DNA from: an uncultured Candidatus Saccharibacteria bacterium | Lineage (GTDB): Bacteria; Patescibacteriota; Saccharimonadia; Saccharimonadales; Saccharimonadaceae | DNA: 41,250 nt | Direction: 5' to 3' | Assembly: GCA_946527885.1 (NCBI GenBank) | Contig: CAMMYO010000004.1 | Span: forward strand, 1 to 41,250 | In this document: piece by piece, positions 1 through 8,231 of the stretch | Numbering within the stretch: position 1 is the first letter of the stretch | Layout of the letters: each line of letters starts with the position of its first letter | Notes under the pieces: generated by a model | The model's database searches: none | The model's input: the letters and a program-made list of their open reading frames with translations, nothing else | Told to the model about the DNA's origin: nothing | Translations under genes and position numbers: made by a program

Positions 1-35
1 CCATGGAAGCGCTCTACCAAATGAGCTAGTGCCCC
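1..35 (-). tRNA. tRNA-Ala, 5' half only (cut by window edge)
   Basis: Read on the minus strand, positions 35 to 1 give a tRNA 5' half: acceptor strand GGGGCAC, T8-A9, D stem GCTC/GAGC with a GG-containing loop, and anticodon stem strand CTTCC followed by A32-T33-G34-G35. The anticodon therefore starts GG. The GGGGC acceptor end points to Ala (GGC) rather than Thr, Pro or Ser. The 3' half lies outside the window, so identity is inferred. Confidence 0.8.
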
Positions 36-45
36 AACAAAGTTT

Positions 46-74
46 ATTATATCACAAGGGGAGAATTTTATCAA
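46..74 (-). promoter_or_regulatory. Promoter of the tRNA-Ala gene
   Basis: On the minus strand TTGATA (74-69) and TATAAT (51-46) are separated by 17 bases. Transcription would start about 5 bases before the tRNA 5' end. Confidence 0.7.
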
Positions 75-83
75 TACATAAGC

Positions 84-110
84 AAAAATAAGCCCCGCAT
101 CGCGCGGGGC
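84..110 (-). terminator. Rho-independent terminator of the 124-735 gene
   Basis: A 7-bp stem GCCCCGC/GCGGGGC (92-98 and 104-110) with a 5-base loop is followed on the minus strand by a T-rich tract. It lies just beyond the stop codon of the upstream gene. Confidence 0.85.
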
Positions 111-123
111 AGTAGTTATGAAG

Positions 124-735
124 TCAGTCAGACGCAAAAGCGCTAGGGTCAAAAGAATCATAAAGCGCATCTAGCCATTGCTCGCTCTCTTTATAATAGA
201 CCGATACGAACTTTGCAAAACCGGTATTATTGACCAGGAAGTTCATCTCGGCGACATTGAAAGCATTGGCAGAACGCACAGAAACCGGATGAGCCTTATC
301 GGGTCTCCGCTCTTCGTAAATCCATGCGATACCGTTACCAGAAACGTCCTGTACCCAGGCCGGCACAAACTCCAACCCGAAAGCACCGGAGTCAATCAGT
401 AGATATACGCGTTCGCGCAAATGGTCAAATGGTCGAGCAATCGGCAAGTATGGCCGAGATTCCGCTTTCTTCATCAGCCGATTAAGCAGAGCAATATAGC
501 CATCAAAGCGCTCGATTTCGTCGTGAAGCTTTTGGAAAGTACGATCATTCTTCCACTTACGAGCTTTCTCTTTATCTCGCCGGCGCATATAGCTTTTTCT
601 TTCCTTAGTCCAGATTTCCTGTAGCACGGCCAGGTTTTCTTTTCCCAGTTCAAGCAACTGAGCTTCGGTTTTAATGTGCAAGGGCAACCAGCTTTGCGGA
701 ATAATCCGCTTATCGATTCTAGATTTGCCGTCCAT
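124..735 (-). CDS. Hypothetical orphan protein, paralogue of the 839-1552 product
   Basis: The 203-residue protein is not recognised. It has a basic N-terminal third (KERKSYMRRRDKEKARKWK near residues 44-62) likely to be helical, then a motif LP-x2-RP-x-DH around residues 97-106, and a C-terminal FAKF-x3-YY segment. The same order of motifs occurs in the neighbouring 839-1552 protein, so the two are probably old duplicates. No signal peptide or membrane segment is visible. The ATG is supported by an AAAGGAGGG ribosome site 7 bases upstream. It is a single-gene unit with its own extended -10 box (TGTTATAGT) and its own terminator. Function is unknown. Confidence 0.8.
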   Translation of the reverse strand: MDGKSRIDKRIIPQSWLPLHIKTEAQLLELGKENLAVLQEIWTKERKSYMRRRDKEKARKWKNDRTFQKLHDEIERFDGYIALLNRLMKKAESRPYLPIARPFDHLRERVYLLIDSGAFGLEFVPAWVQDVSGNGIAWIYEERRPDKAHPVSVRSANAFNVAEMNFLVNNTGFAKFVSVYYKESEQWLDALYDSFDPSAFASD

Positions 736-800
736 TTAAAATCCCTCCTTTTAATGGTAAGCGGCGAATATTCGAATATGCATACTATAACATAATTTCT

Positions 801-831
801 CAAAAAAATAAACCCCGCCGAAGCAGGGTTT
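801..831 (-). terminator. Terminator of the 839-1552 gene
   Basis: A 9-bp stem (810-818 with 823-831, one G-U pair) closes on a UUCG tetraloop on the minus strand, followed by TATTTTTTT. It stands between the two paralogous genes and makes them separate transcription units. Confidence 0.9.
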
Positions 832-838
832 AAGGAAC

Positions 839-1552
839 TTAGGGAGCGAAACGACTCGGAACCGGACCCGGCTCAACAAAATCGCAGGGCGGAGCCAGGT
901 TTTGGCGCAGACTCATAAGGTGGCTAAGAAATTGTCTACAAGTTTCGTCGTCGTAGCCATAATAGGACAGCATATAGCTCGCGAAATCCAAGTCATAACA
1001 GAGATACTGCAAATCTATAGGCTTGAGAATCGCGATATTGTCAAAGGGCACATGTATTACTTGCTCAAAACCACAATACTTCGGCAAAGCGACGGTTACG
1101 TGACCAAATTCGGATTGCTCCTCGGTGAATTTTAGCTTGTAGTAGCCATTTTTTGACACATTGGGCAAAAAATATTCCGACAGCCAAACGTATGCCTCCT
1201 TGCATCCGTCGAAATGATCGGACGGACGGTGCTGCGGCAAAATAGGCTTATCGGCAGCCCCTGCCATCGCCTCCAGAATGACTGATTCCGAACGCGACAG
1301 TTCGCGCCAGCGCTCCACACTTTCATCGTAGCGCTTTTTGTAATAGTCCATATGGTATTTCTGATACATACGATCATTACAAGCAGCAACGACATCCAGC
1401 GTTTTGAGCTCGCACTCAAAGCTATCCAAGAGCTGATGCAAGGTACCAAGACCAAGCCAGCGGAAATCGGATGTGCTAGCAGCCCGCACATCACGCCAAC
1501 CATGTGGCAAAGGCAGAGATTCAGGCTGTTTTATTTTGGGCTTTCTCGACAT
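839..1552 (-). CDS. Hypothetical orphan protein, paralogue of the 124-735 product
   Basis: The 237-residue protein has no recognised domain. Shared with the 124-735 protein are a central KPILPQHRPSDHF segment (LP-x2-RP-x-DH) and a C-terminal FASYMLSYYGY segment (FA-x-[FY]-x3-YY). The N-terminal half is rich in charged and aromatic residues and looks helical. There is no signal peptide. The start is set by TTTAGGAGG about 8 bases before ATG. The gene has a private promoter, a hairpin at the start of its leader and a private UUCG terminator. Being next to its paralogue suggests tandem duplication with strong divergence. Role unknown. Confidence 0.8.
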   Translation of the reverse strand: MSRKPKIKQPESLPLPHGWRDVRAASTSDFRWLGLGTLHQLLDSFECELKTLDVVAACNDRMYQKYHMDYYKKRYDESVERWRELSRSESVILEAMAGAADKPILPQHRPSDHFDGCKEAYVWLSEYFLPNVSKNGYYKLKFTEEQSEFGHVTVALPKYCGFEQVIHVPFDNIAILKPIDLQYLCYDLDFASYMLSYYGYDDETCRQFLSHLMSLRQNLAPPCDFVEPGPVPSRFAP

Positions 1553-1574
1553 CTAAAACACCTCCTAAAGATCG

Positions 1575-1623
1575 ATTGGCTTCCCAATTGTCACTATTAT
1601 AACATATTTTTCCAAATCATCAA
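1575..1623 (-). promoter_or_regulatory. Promoter and 5' hairpin of the 839-1552 gene
   Basis: On the minus strand TTGATG (623-618) and TATAAT (601-596, extended by TGT) are 16 bases apart. The predicted transcript begins almost directly with a hairpin ATTGG-GAAG-CCAAT (588-575), followed by the ribosome site. Confidence 0.7.
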
Positions 1624-1647
1624 AAATCCCCGACCGAAGCCGAGGAT
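1621..1647 (-). terminator. Terminator of the 1666-2445 gene
   Basis: On the minus strand ATCCTCGGC and GTCGGGGAT (647-639, 634-626) pair around a UUCG loop and are followed by TTTTTG. It overlaps the -35 box of the next gene downstream. Confidence 0.85.
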
Positions 1648-1665
1648 TATGAATCGAGGGGGGTA

Positions 1666-2445
1666 TTAATAAAGTTGATACATTCCTTTCGGAATCTTCA
1701 GTTTAGCCTCGCAGTAGGCCAATTCCATCAAAATAATCATTGCATCGCGCCCAGGAATTCCGCGCGTCCTGTCAAGCGTCGAAGCAAAAACGATGTCATG
1801 CGACCATTTACTTCCGATTTTCTTACTATACTTCTCATCAGACGACTTCTTACGATTCTTCTTGTTGTCGTAAATTTTCTTCGTAATTTTGGTCGGCTTT
1901 TTACCGCGAATGATGCGATAAATCAAACCCATCGGGAACTCAAACTTATCCGCCATGAAGCATGGGTTACCTTCTTCATTCTGAAAGGCCTCGAGATCCT
2001 CGAGATAAGCCCGCTGAAGTTCGAGCGGATAGCCGGCATAGCATTTCTTCGCGAACGCCAAACCGATTGCGTTCTTCTTTTCCTTGTCATAGCTGCCATC
2101 GGCAAGCATGTCACAACCTGTCGCAATTTCATCGTACTCGTGGTCAACGATCAACCGCACAACTCGACAATCGATTGGATATTGCTGCGGGCGGAGTACT
2201 GAGCACTCGAGATATATCTTCAGCATCATATAGGTATGGCACTGATCATTCTCGATTTGTCTCAGAAAGTGAACCCGCTCCCTGAACTTCTTCTGTTTCT
2301 TCGGATGCTTCTTACGGCAAACGTCGAGCCGAAGCGAATGATGACCTTTACGAATAATTTCGCGAAGCAGATAGCCCCGCTTGATATTGTCCCAAGCACA
2401 CATATACGGCACGAGCTCAGCTTCTGTCATTTGTTCAATCAGCAA
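1666..2445 (-). CDS. Hypothetical basic orphan protein
   Basis: The 259-residue protein is not recognised. It is rich in Lys and Arg, with a KKHPKKQKK cluster near residue 45 and a second lysine-rich stretch (ITKKIYDNKKNRKKSS) near residue 200, so nucleic-acid binding is possible but unproven. The frame is open back to 2580, but the -10 box lies at 2499-2494, so the long form cannot be the product. A TTG at 2445 sits 10 bases after AAAGGGG and is my preferred start; an ATG at 2430 is the alternative. It is a single-gene unit with its own promoter and UUCG terminator. Confidence 0.7.
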   Translation of the reverse strand: MLIEQMTEAELVPYMCAWDNIKRGYLLREIIRKGHHSLRLDVCRKKHPKKQKKFRERVHFLRQIENDQCHTYMMLKIYLECSVLRPQQYPIDCRVVRLIVDHEYDEIATGCDMLADGSYDKEKKNAIGLAFAKKCYAGYPLELQRAYLEDLEAFQNEEGNPCFMADKFEFPMGLIYRIIRGKKPTKITKKIYDNKKNRKKSSDEKYSKKIGSKWSHDIVFASTLDRTRGIPGRDAMIILMELAYCEAKLKIPKGMYQLY

Positions 2446-2493
2446 AGCAAATACACCCCTTTCAAACGTACGATCCACCCCCGATATGCCAAG

Positions 2494-2522
2494 ATTATAA
2501 ACGGCGATAAGATTAAAATCAA
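2494..2522 (-). promoter_or_regulatory. Promoter of the 1666-2445 gene
   Basis: TTGATT (2522-2517) and TATAAT (2499-2494) are separated by 17 bases on the minus strand. The leader carries CGTACGTTTGAAAGGGG, close to the ribosome-site block of the 34158 gene. Confidence 0.75.
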
Positions 2523-2624
2523 GCAACTTGAGAAAATAGCCGCTTGTGGTATAATACAGATATGGAACATTTGTCCGCATTTATACCATATTGGCGACCA
2601 TAGAGCCCCGCAAAGCGATTACGC

Positions 2625-2653
2625 TTGATTTTTACAGCAAAATATGATATAAT
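2625..2653 (+). promoter_or_regulatory. Promoter of trpS
   Basis: TTGATT (2625-2630), 17 bases, TATAAT (2648-2653) with an extended TGA. The leader of about 13 bases before the ATG has no well-placed ribosome site; AAGGA lies 12-13 bases upstream. Confidence 0.7.
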
Positions 2654-2672
2654 ATAAGGATAATTCAATCTT

Positions 2673-3698
2673 ATGCAAACTATACTAACCGGCGTTCGCG
2701 CCAATGAAGAACCAACAATCGGCAATTTTCTCGGCGCCTACTTGCCAATGATTAATTTGTCGCACGAGCACGCTAATGATTCGCAAATCAATATGTTCGT
2801 GCCGGATCTACACTCATTTACGACACCTATCGACCACAGCAAATTCTATGCCCAGATTATCAAGGGCATCAAATATTACATGGCCGCCGGCCTAGATGTT
2901 GACAACCCAAACGTTCATATCTATCGCCAATCACGCGTACCGGCGCACTGCGAACTTGCTTGGATACTAGATTGCTTCACACCATTCGGCGAAGCTAGTC
3001 GCATGACACAGTTCAAGGAAAAATCCGAAGAGCACAAAGAATCCGTTACGGTCGGCCTCTTTAACTATCCAGTCCTGATGGCCGCCGACATCCTACTTTA
3101 TGACGCAAAATACGTTCCGCTCGGCGAAGATCAATTCCAGCACCTAGAGCTCGCTCGCAATATCGCTATTCGCATGAACAATAAGTTTGATCAAGAGCTG
3201 TTTACATTACCAGCATCAGAAGCAGAACAGGTCAAATTTATGCATCTCGAAAAAGGTCTTCGTATCCGCAGCCTGACGGATCCGACCAAAAAGATGAGCA
3301 AGTCCAGCACAAATGAAAAATCGAAAATCTCGCTCAGCGACGATCCGAAAGTTGCCGCCAAGAAAATTATGTCCGCCACGACTGACAGCGAAGGCGTCAT
3401 TCGCTTCGATATGGTTAATCAGCCGGGTATCGGCAACCTAATGGCTATCGAGGCCTTATTTACGCATCGCGACCTACAGGATGTTATCTCGGACTACGCC
3501 GGCCAAACCCGCTACGGCGATCTAAAAACTAAAGTTGCCGATACCGTCTCACATTTCTTGTCAGATTTTCAAGAGAAGGTCGCCAATATCAGCGACGGCG
3601 ACGTAGAACGTGTGCTAGAGCAGGGCGAAGCTTACGCAAACGAAGTTGCGGATAAAAAGCTACACACCGTTCAGAAAGCTCTCGGCCTCCGCAAATAA
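2673..3698 (+). CDS. trpS: Tryptophanyl-tRNA synthetase
   Basis: This class I enzyme charges tRNA-Trp with tryptophan in the cytoplasm. The 341-residue length is normal. Visible family marks are PTIGNFLGA (residues 14-22), the HIGH-motif region, in which the usual histidine is replaced; the GEDQFQHLELAR block that binds substrate; and KKMSKSS near residue 210, the KMSKS loop. The N-terminal MQTILTGVRANEEPT matches the usual start of TrpRS. The gene runs into the HD-domain gene 11 bases downstream, so both are probably co-transcribed. Identification is secure. Confidence 0.97.
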   Translation: MQTILTGVRANEEPTIGNFLGAYLPMINLSHEHANDSQINMFVPDLHSFTTPIDHSKFYAQIIKGIKYYMAAGLDVDNPNVHIYRQSRVPAHCELAWILDCFTPFGEASRMTQFKEKSEEHKESVTVGLFNYPVLMAADILLYDAKYVPLGEDQFQHLELARNIAIRMNNKFDQELFTLPASEAEQVKFMHLEKGLRIRSLTDPTKKMSKSSTNEKSKISLSDDPKVAAKKIMSATTDSEGVIRFDMVNQPGIGNLMAIEALFTHRDLQDVISDYAGQTRYGDLKTKVADTVSHFLSDFQEKVANISDGDVERVLEQGEAYANEVADKKLHTVQKALGLRK

Positions 3699-3709
3699 CA
3701 AACATACAT

Positions 3710-4222
3710 ATGGCACGCGCAAAATTAGATAAGCATTTTAGTTCAAAAGAAGCCGTCTGGCACTACGGTGCAGATGTTTTGGATTCCGAAATTTATAGCC
3801 AATGCGCCTGCTACATCCAGCACGGCAATACGAGCGTCCGCGAACATAGCATTTCGGTCGCCATGACCAGTGTTGCAATTGCGCGTCGCCTACCGTTCAA
3901 ATTCGCATACAGCTCGCTCGTTCGCGGCAGTCTTTTGCATGACTTTTTCCTGTACGACTGGCACGATAAGGAAAAGCCAATCGATAATCACGCCCTCGGG
4001 CACGCCAGTCGCGCGTTAGAGAACGCTGCGCAGTGGTTCTCAATCAACCCGCTTGAAGCAGATATGATCAAAAAGCACATGTTCCCATTGAACATAACGC
4101 CACCAAAGTATCGCGAAACGGTCATTCTGACCATCGCAGATAAAATCTGCAGCTTCAAAGAAACTTTCGAGATTGGTGCGCATCGCCACGAGCATAAAAC
4201 CATTAGCAATGTGCTAAAATAA
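3710..4222 (+). CDS. HD-domain family hydrolase
   Basis: The 170-residue protein carries the metal-binding HD-domain marks in order: REHS near residue 44, LLHDFFLYDWH near 81 (the HD pair), GHASRA near 105, KKHMFPL near 125 and ADKICSFKE near 147. Such small HD proteins are phosphohydrolases of nucleotides or related phosphates, but the substrate cannot be told here. It begins 11 bases after trpS with no promoter of its own visible and is probably in the trpS operon. No membrane segment is seen. Confidence 0.85.
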   Translation: MARAKLDKHFSSKEAVWHYGADVLDSEIYSQCACYIQHGNTSVREHSISVAMTSVAIARRLPFKFAYSSLVRGSLLHDFFLYDWHDKEKPIDNHALGHASRALENAAQWFSINPLEADMIKKHMFPLNITPPKYRETVILTIADKICSFKETFEIGAHRHEHKTISNVLK

Positions 4223-4226
4223 GACC

Positions 4227-4955
4227 GTGGAAACCTTTTCGAAATATTTCTTATATTTTCTAGCATATAGTTTTATCGGATGGCTCTGGGAAGTCTTTTT
4301 GAGTCTCGTTCGCACGCACCGTTTCGTTAACCGCGGCTTTCTAAACGGCCCCTACTGCCCGATCTACGGTTTCGGCGCACTGATATTTTTGCAACTTCAG
4401 CGTTTTACGCAGCGACCGCTCGAACTCTTTCTTATCGGCGCCGTCGCCGCTTGTGCGCTAGAATACTTCGTATCGTGGATTCTAGAAAAAATCTTTAAGG
4501 CGCGCTGGTGGGACTATTCCAACTGGCCAATGAACCTAAACGGACGCATCTGCCTGTATGGCTTCATCGTGTTTGGTATTTCGTCTGCCGTTCTGCCAAC
4601 AGTCCATACGAGCATTTCCGGCGTAGTAGATAGTTGGCCGACCGATACCCGAAATATTATCGGCGCAGTTTTGTTCGTATTGTTCCTCATCGATATTGCT
4701 AGTACAAACACGGCAATGGCAAAATTCAACCAAACTCTCCGCAAATATCAAGAAAAATTCAAACTTCCAAGCTTCATTCAGCAAAAAATCGACCAAGGTC
4801 GCCAAATTCTCAACTTCCAGCAGCGACGTATCTTGAAAGCATTCCCGGACTTTATTTCGATTCGCTATGAAGACGCTTTTAAACATATTCGCCAGCTCAA
4901 CGAAAAATATAGCAAAAAACTCAAAGAATCCAAGTTTAAGCCTATTCGCAAATAG
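4227..4955 (+). CDS. CmpB-type putative ABC transporter permease (PF06541-like)
   Basis: This 242-residue membrane protein has about five hydrophobic segments in its first 165 residues, then a basic, charged cytoplasmic tail. Marks of the CmpB-like family are FIGWLWEV near residue 16, NRGFLNGPYCPIYGFGA near 35 and a W-DYSNWPMNLNGRICL stretch near 89. The family is annotated as an ABC permease, but no ATPase is adjacent and the role is unclear. The start is GTG at 4227, six bases after a TGCTAAAAT box, which predicts a leaderless mRNA. Confidence 0.8.
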   Translation: METFSKYFLYFLAYSFIGWLWEVFLSLVRTHRFVNRGFLNGPYCPIYGFGALIFLQLQRFTQRPLELFLIGAVAACALEYFVSWILEKIFKARWWDYSNWPMNLNGRICLYGFIVFGISSAVLPTVHTSISGVVDSWPTDTRNIIGAVLFVLFLIDIASTNTAMAKFNQTLRKYQEKFKLPSFIQQKIDQGRQILNFQQRRILKAFPDFISIRYEDAFKHIRQLNEKYSKKLKESKFKPIRK

Positions 4956-5000
4956 CTCAAGCTTAAGGTTTTGTACAAAATTTGCTAAAATCAATAAAAT

Positions 5001-5885
5001 ATGTCAAAAAAGTTTAGTAAGCCAGAATTGTCGCGCAAAATCAACGGAGATATTCCGAGCGACCTCAAAACGCCAGCAGCCGATACGGTACCGACGATTC
5101 GTTTTGATATGGCCATACTAGAGCAATATCCGCGCTATAGTCGCGCCACGATTCAAAAATTCATCAAAGACGGCCGCGCCAAAGCAGCCGGTCAAGTTAT
5201 TTTGAAGCCGAACTACATTATCGATGAAAATACCGAAGTAGAACTCGACGAGCCGCAAGCAGAAGCAACCGAAAAGCCGCCAGTAATTTATGAAGACGAC
5301 AATGTAATTGTTTTCGACAAGCCTGCCGGTATGCTCTCGATCAAAAAGGGCGACTACAGTAGCGAGCCAGCCATCGAAGATTTCGGCGAAATCGTTCATC
5401 GCCTCGACCGCGACACTTCTGGCGTCATCATTGTTGCGAAAAATTTCGAAACTAAGGGCTATCTACAAAAGCAATTCCAAGAGCGCAAAACTCACAAAAC
5501 CTACTACGCTATCACTTGCGGCATCCCAAATCCGCCGCACGCAATCATCAATGTACCACTCGCACGAAATCTAAAGAAGCCGACCACCTTCACGCCAGAC
5601 AAGAACGGCCGCGAAGCCATCACGGAATACCGTGTCGAAGATTACAGCGACAAGCTAGCATTTGTCGAGCTAAAGCCAAAAACCGGACGCACGCATCAAC
5701 TTCGCATCCATTTGGCGCATATCGGTACGCCAATTCTTGGCGACAAAGTTTATAATCCGAAAAGCCCAAAAGCCGACCGCATGTATCTGCACGCAGCCGC
5801 GCTAGAAATCACTATTCCTGGCGGTCAACGCATGACTTTTACGGCGAATCTGCCAGAAAACTTCCGCGATGTTCTTAAAAAATAA
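5001..5885 (+). CDS. RluA-family pseudouridine synthase with S4 domain
   Basis: The enzyme converts specific uridines of rRNA (RluD-like) or other RNA to pseudouridine. Residues about 35-78 form an S4 RNA-binding domain (SRATIQKFIKDGRAKAAG). The catalytic motif HRLDRDTSGVIIVAKN lies near residue 133, with the aspartate in RLD, and the conserved KTGRTHQLRIHLAHIGTP block near 229. At 294 residues it is complete. The ATG lies 9 bases after a TGCTAAAAT box with no ribosome site. It overlaps the next gene by 17 bases. Which RNA position it modifies cannot be read from the sequence. Confidence 0.93.
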   Translation: MSKKFSKPELSRKINGDIPSDLKTPAADTVPTIRFDMAILEQYPRYSRATIQKFIKDGRAKAAGQVILKPNYIIDENTEVELDEPQAEATEKPPVIYEDDNVIVFDKPAGMLSIKKGDYSSEPAIEDFGEIVHRLDRDTSGVIIVAKNFETKGYLQKQFQERKTHKTYYAITCGIPNPPHAIINVPLARNLKKPTTFTPDKNGREAITEYRVEDYSDKLAFVELKPKTGRTHQLRIHLAHIGTPILGDKVYNPKSPKADRMYLHAAALEITIPGGQRMTFTANLPENFRDVLKK

Positions 5886-6537
5886 GGACAGCATCGAAAA
5901 AATCGCCAAACTATCCGGTTTCTCAATTTTTGAAGTGCCAAAAGAAATCGAACAAAGCGAAATCATCCCAAACGCCGTCCGAATCACGCCAAACGAAAAG
6001 AACAATATTAATACTGAAAAAATCAAAGAAATTCAATCGCTCATTCGTAACAAACAAAACGACGACCTAATCGTACTCGCGCAACAAGCCGAGCTGATGA
6101 CTGAAGAAGCCGCCAACGCATTTCTTAAAGCGCTTGAAGAGCCGAATGACAAAATTCATTTCGTATTTTTGACTAGCCAACTTTCGCAAATTTTACCAAC
6201 CATCAAATCACGCGCTCAAATCTACTACCTACCAAAAGAACAAAAAATCGCCGATCCGCCCAAAATGGATAGCAAGAGCAAAGACGAAGCACGAGCATAC
6301 ATATCAGCAACACCCGAACAGCTCATCGAAATCGCCGACAAAATCAATAAAATCAAAGAAGGCAAGCGCGAAAAAGCCCTCGAATTAGTCCGCAACGCAA
6401 TCGAATTGGCATATAAAAGCTATTTCATCACCGGCAACGAAAAATTACTCTTAAAACTCGAAAAGCTCCTCAAAACCGAGGCGGCATTAATGGCGAACGG
6501 CAACATCAAACTCCAACTCGTCGCAAATATGCTATAA
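5869..6537 (+). CDS. holB: DNA polymerase III delta-prime-like clamp-loader subunit, short form
   Basis: The protein resembles clamp-loader AAA+ subunits: LAQQAELMTEEAANAFLKAL followed by EEPNDKIHFVFLTSQ and a sensor-like QILPTIKSRAQIYYLP occur near residues 65-120. The N-terminal part with the P-loop is missing; it begins only some 30 residues before the DEA-box region. Delta-prime is commonly inactive as an ATPase, so this may still serve as a stator. At 222 residues it is clearly shorter than usual. It overlaps the end of the pseudouridine synthase gene by 17 bases, so expression is probably coupled. A start further down the frame is possible. Confidence 0.72.
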   Translation: MFLKNKDSIEKIAKLSGFSIFEVPKEIEQSEIIPNAVRITPNEKNNINTEKIKEIQSLIRNKQNDDLIVLAQQAELMTEEAANAFLKALEEPNDKIHFVFLTSQLSQILPTIKSRAQIYYLPKEQKIADPPKMDSKSKDEARAYISATPEQLIEIADKINKIKEGKREKALELVRNAIELAYKSYFITGNEKLLLKLEKLLKTEAALMANGNIKLQLVANML

Positions 6538-6544
6538 TTAGTTT

Positions 6545-7318
6545 ATGCTTGCAGCAGGAGTAATTTTAGTATTCGCACTATTCACTATTTTTTTCGTGCC
6601 CGCATATAGCGACCGCGAAGAAGAGGAAGTCGATACGAACAAAACTCCGCAGATTAAAAAGCTCTGGAATATGGCGCAGACCGCCATGCAAGAGCGCAAA
6701 CCACTTAAAGCCGAAAAAGCACTTCTGACTATTTTGAAATTCGACGAAAAAAACGCCGCCGCCTACAACCGCCTCGGTATTCTCTATGCTCGCGAAAAGC
6801 ATTTTAAAGAAGCTATCGAATGTTTTGAAATCGCGCAAAGCCTCGACAATAACGCCTCGAGCCTTCACAATGTTGGTCTAATTTACTACGAAACCGGCAA
6901 ATACGAACAGGCCGCAATCGCATTCCAGCAAGCAATCGACATCGAGGGCGATCAGCCAGCTCGCTATATCGCACTCGCCAAAGCACTCGAGAAACTCGGC
7001 AAGCGTAAACAAGCAGTTGACGCACTCGAAACGGCTTATAGCTTCGATCCAAACTCGACTGTTTTGCGTCATATGCTCGAATTTTATGAGAACATTGGCG
7101 ACGCCGTAAATATTGCCCGCGTCCAAAAACGTCTCGAAGAACTCGCCGCCGCCTCAACAAGCGCCAAAAAGCCACGCGCTCATATTATTCGCACCAAATC
7201 AACCAAAGAAGCCCACGTCCAAAAACCTGCCAAAGAGCCAAAAATGAAGCCAGTCCCAGCAGCAGGCAAAACAACTCGCCGTATATCACGTCTTTCCAAA
7301 TCAAAGAAAATCAGCTAA
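6545..7318 (+). CDS. Membrane-anchored TPR protein
   Basis: The 257-residue protein opens with one hydrophobic segment (residues 2-20), followed by an acidic stretch. Four to five tetratricopeptide repeats run from about residue 38 to 195, with clear A-x-NxLGxxY and A-x2-x-F-x2-A signatures such as AAAYNRLGILYAREKHFKEA. The C-terminal 55 residues are Lys/Arg/Pro-rich and probably disordered. TPR domains mediate protein contacts; the partner is unknown. The ATG is six bases after TATAAT, implying a leaderless mRNA. The stop codon overlaps the -10 box of the following tRNA gene. Confidence 0.85.
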   Translation: MLAAGVILVFALFTIFFVPAYSDREEEEVDTNKTPQIKKLWNMAQTAMQERKPLKAEKALLTILKFDEKNAAAYNRLGILYAREKHFKEAIECFEIAQSLDNNASSLHNVGLIYYETGKYEQAAIAFQQAIDIEGDQPARYIALAKALEKLGKRKQAVDALETAYSFDPNSTVLRHMLEFYENIGDAVNIARVQKRLEELAAASTSAKKPRAHIIRTKSTKEAHVQKPAKEPKMKPVPAAGKTTRRISRLSKSKKIS

Positions 7319-7333
7319 AATATAGTAAAGCTC

Positions 7334-7409
7334 GCCGCAATAGCTCAGTTGGTAGAGCAGCCGCCTTGTAAGCGGCAGGTCATCGGTTCAAGTCCGATTT
7401 GCGGCTCCA
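7334..7409 (+). tRNA. tRNA-Thr (anticodon TGT)
   Basis: The cloverleaf is complete: acceptor GCCGCAA/TTGCGGC, D stem GCTC/GAGC, anticodon stem GCCGC/GCGGC with loop CTTGTAA, T stem ATCGG/CCGAT with TTCAAGT loop, discriminator T, and an encoded CCA at 7407-7409. The anticodon TGT reads Thr codons. Confidence 0.97.
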
Positions 7410-7416
7410 TTTCAAC

Positions 7417-7439
7417 ACAGGCCAGAGCCTGTTTTTTTA
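7417..7439 (+). terminator. Terminator of tRNA-Thr
   Basis: ACAGGC and GCCTGT pair around CAGA and are followed by a run of seven T. It starts 8 bases after the encoded CCA. Confidence 0.9.
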
Positions 7440-7442
7440 TTG

Positions 7443-7910
7443 CTAATCTTCAAGAATATCTAGACCGCCGAAAATATCGCAAGTCTTTTCCTTCGCCACC
7501 GACAGCGCTTTACGAAAATCAGCGATCCGCAAAATGCCTTCAAGCTTTAGCAGTACATCAGAACTCCCGCGCAAATCATAATCAACACCATCGAGCGAAA
7601 CAGTCACATTATTATAAGTCTGCGGATTAAAACCATCCCGACTAAAGCTACTAATATCTTCAAAATCACGCGCGCGAATCTTATCGAGATATCGCGGCAG
7701 AGCAATACAAGCATCTCCAGGAAGCTCAAAGCTACTATTTATCGAAACACTATCATTATGACGAAAAGTATTCGATTCTACACGAGCAAAACGCAATTCG
7801 GATGCGCAATTACAAATAATTCCATCAATAAAAAAGGAATATTCCTCAATATTGGCATCATCGGTGCTCGATTGATAAGTAATTCGAAAATTCGCTTTAA
7901 AATCTTCCAT
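7443..7910 (-). CDS. Hypothetical small acidic protein
   Basis: The 155-residue protein is not recognised. It has an alternating pattern of short hydrophobic runs typical of beta strands in residues 1-120 (for example VTVSLDGVDYDLRG), then a helical C-terminus. There is no signal peptide or membrane segment. The ATG is preceded by AAAAGGAG, and a TATTAT-like box lies just upstream. The stop codon lies directly beside the tRNA-Thr terminator on the opposite strand. It belongs by style to the single-gene orphans. Confidence 0.65.
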   Translation of the reverse strand: MEDFKANFRITYQSSTDDANIEEYSFFIDGIICNCASELRFARVESNTFRHNDSVSINSSFELPGDACIALPRYLDKIRARDFEDISSFSRDGFNPQTYNNVTVSLDGVDYDLRGSSDVLLKLEGILRIADFRKALSVAKEKTCDIFGGLDILED

Positions 7911-8009
7911 GACTCTCCTTTTCTATATAATAGCATGCCGCTCAAGCTAAAATCCTAAAGGAACTTTTCGCTTTGCAAACCACGGTAAATATGCTAATAT
8001 TAATACATC

Positions 8010-8095
8010 GCTGGGATAGCGAAGTGGTCAAACGCATCAGACTGTAAATCTGCCGGCTTCGGCCTTCGTAGGTTCGACTCCTACTCCCAGCACCA
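8010..8095 (+). tRNA. tRNA-Tyr (anticodon GTA)
   Basis: The gene has acceptor arms GCTGGGA and TCCCAGC, anticodon loop CTGTAAA (anticodon GTA), a long variable arm with CGGCTTCGGCC, T arm GTAGG/CCTAC with TTCGACT, discriminator A and encoded CCA at 8093-8095. The long variable arm is normal for bacterial tRNA-Tyr. TTGCAA and TAATAT boxes spaced by 16 bases lie upstream. Confidence 0.95.
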
Positions 8096-8103
8096 AGAAA
8101 AAC

Positions 8104-8128
8104 TCCGAACATCTGTTCGGGTTTTTTC
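8104..8128 (+). terminator. Terminator of tRNA-Tyr
   Basis: CCGAAC-ATCT-GTTCGG followed by GTTTTTTC, nine bases after the CCA. Confidence 0.9.
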
Positions 8129-8231
8129 TTGTTCTGCGGAGTGGGAGAAGAACCGCAGGTTCGGACGAGGTAGGAGCCGAGCGAAGCAGAAATGCTCGCA
8201 TTTCTATTTCCGAGGCGACGCCCCGAGTCAA

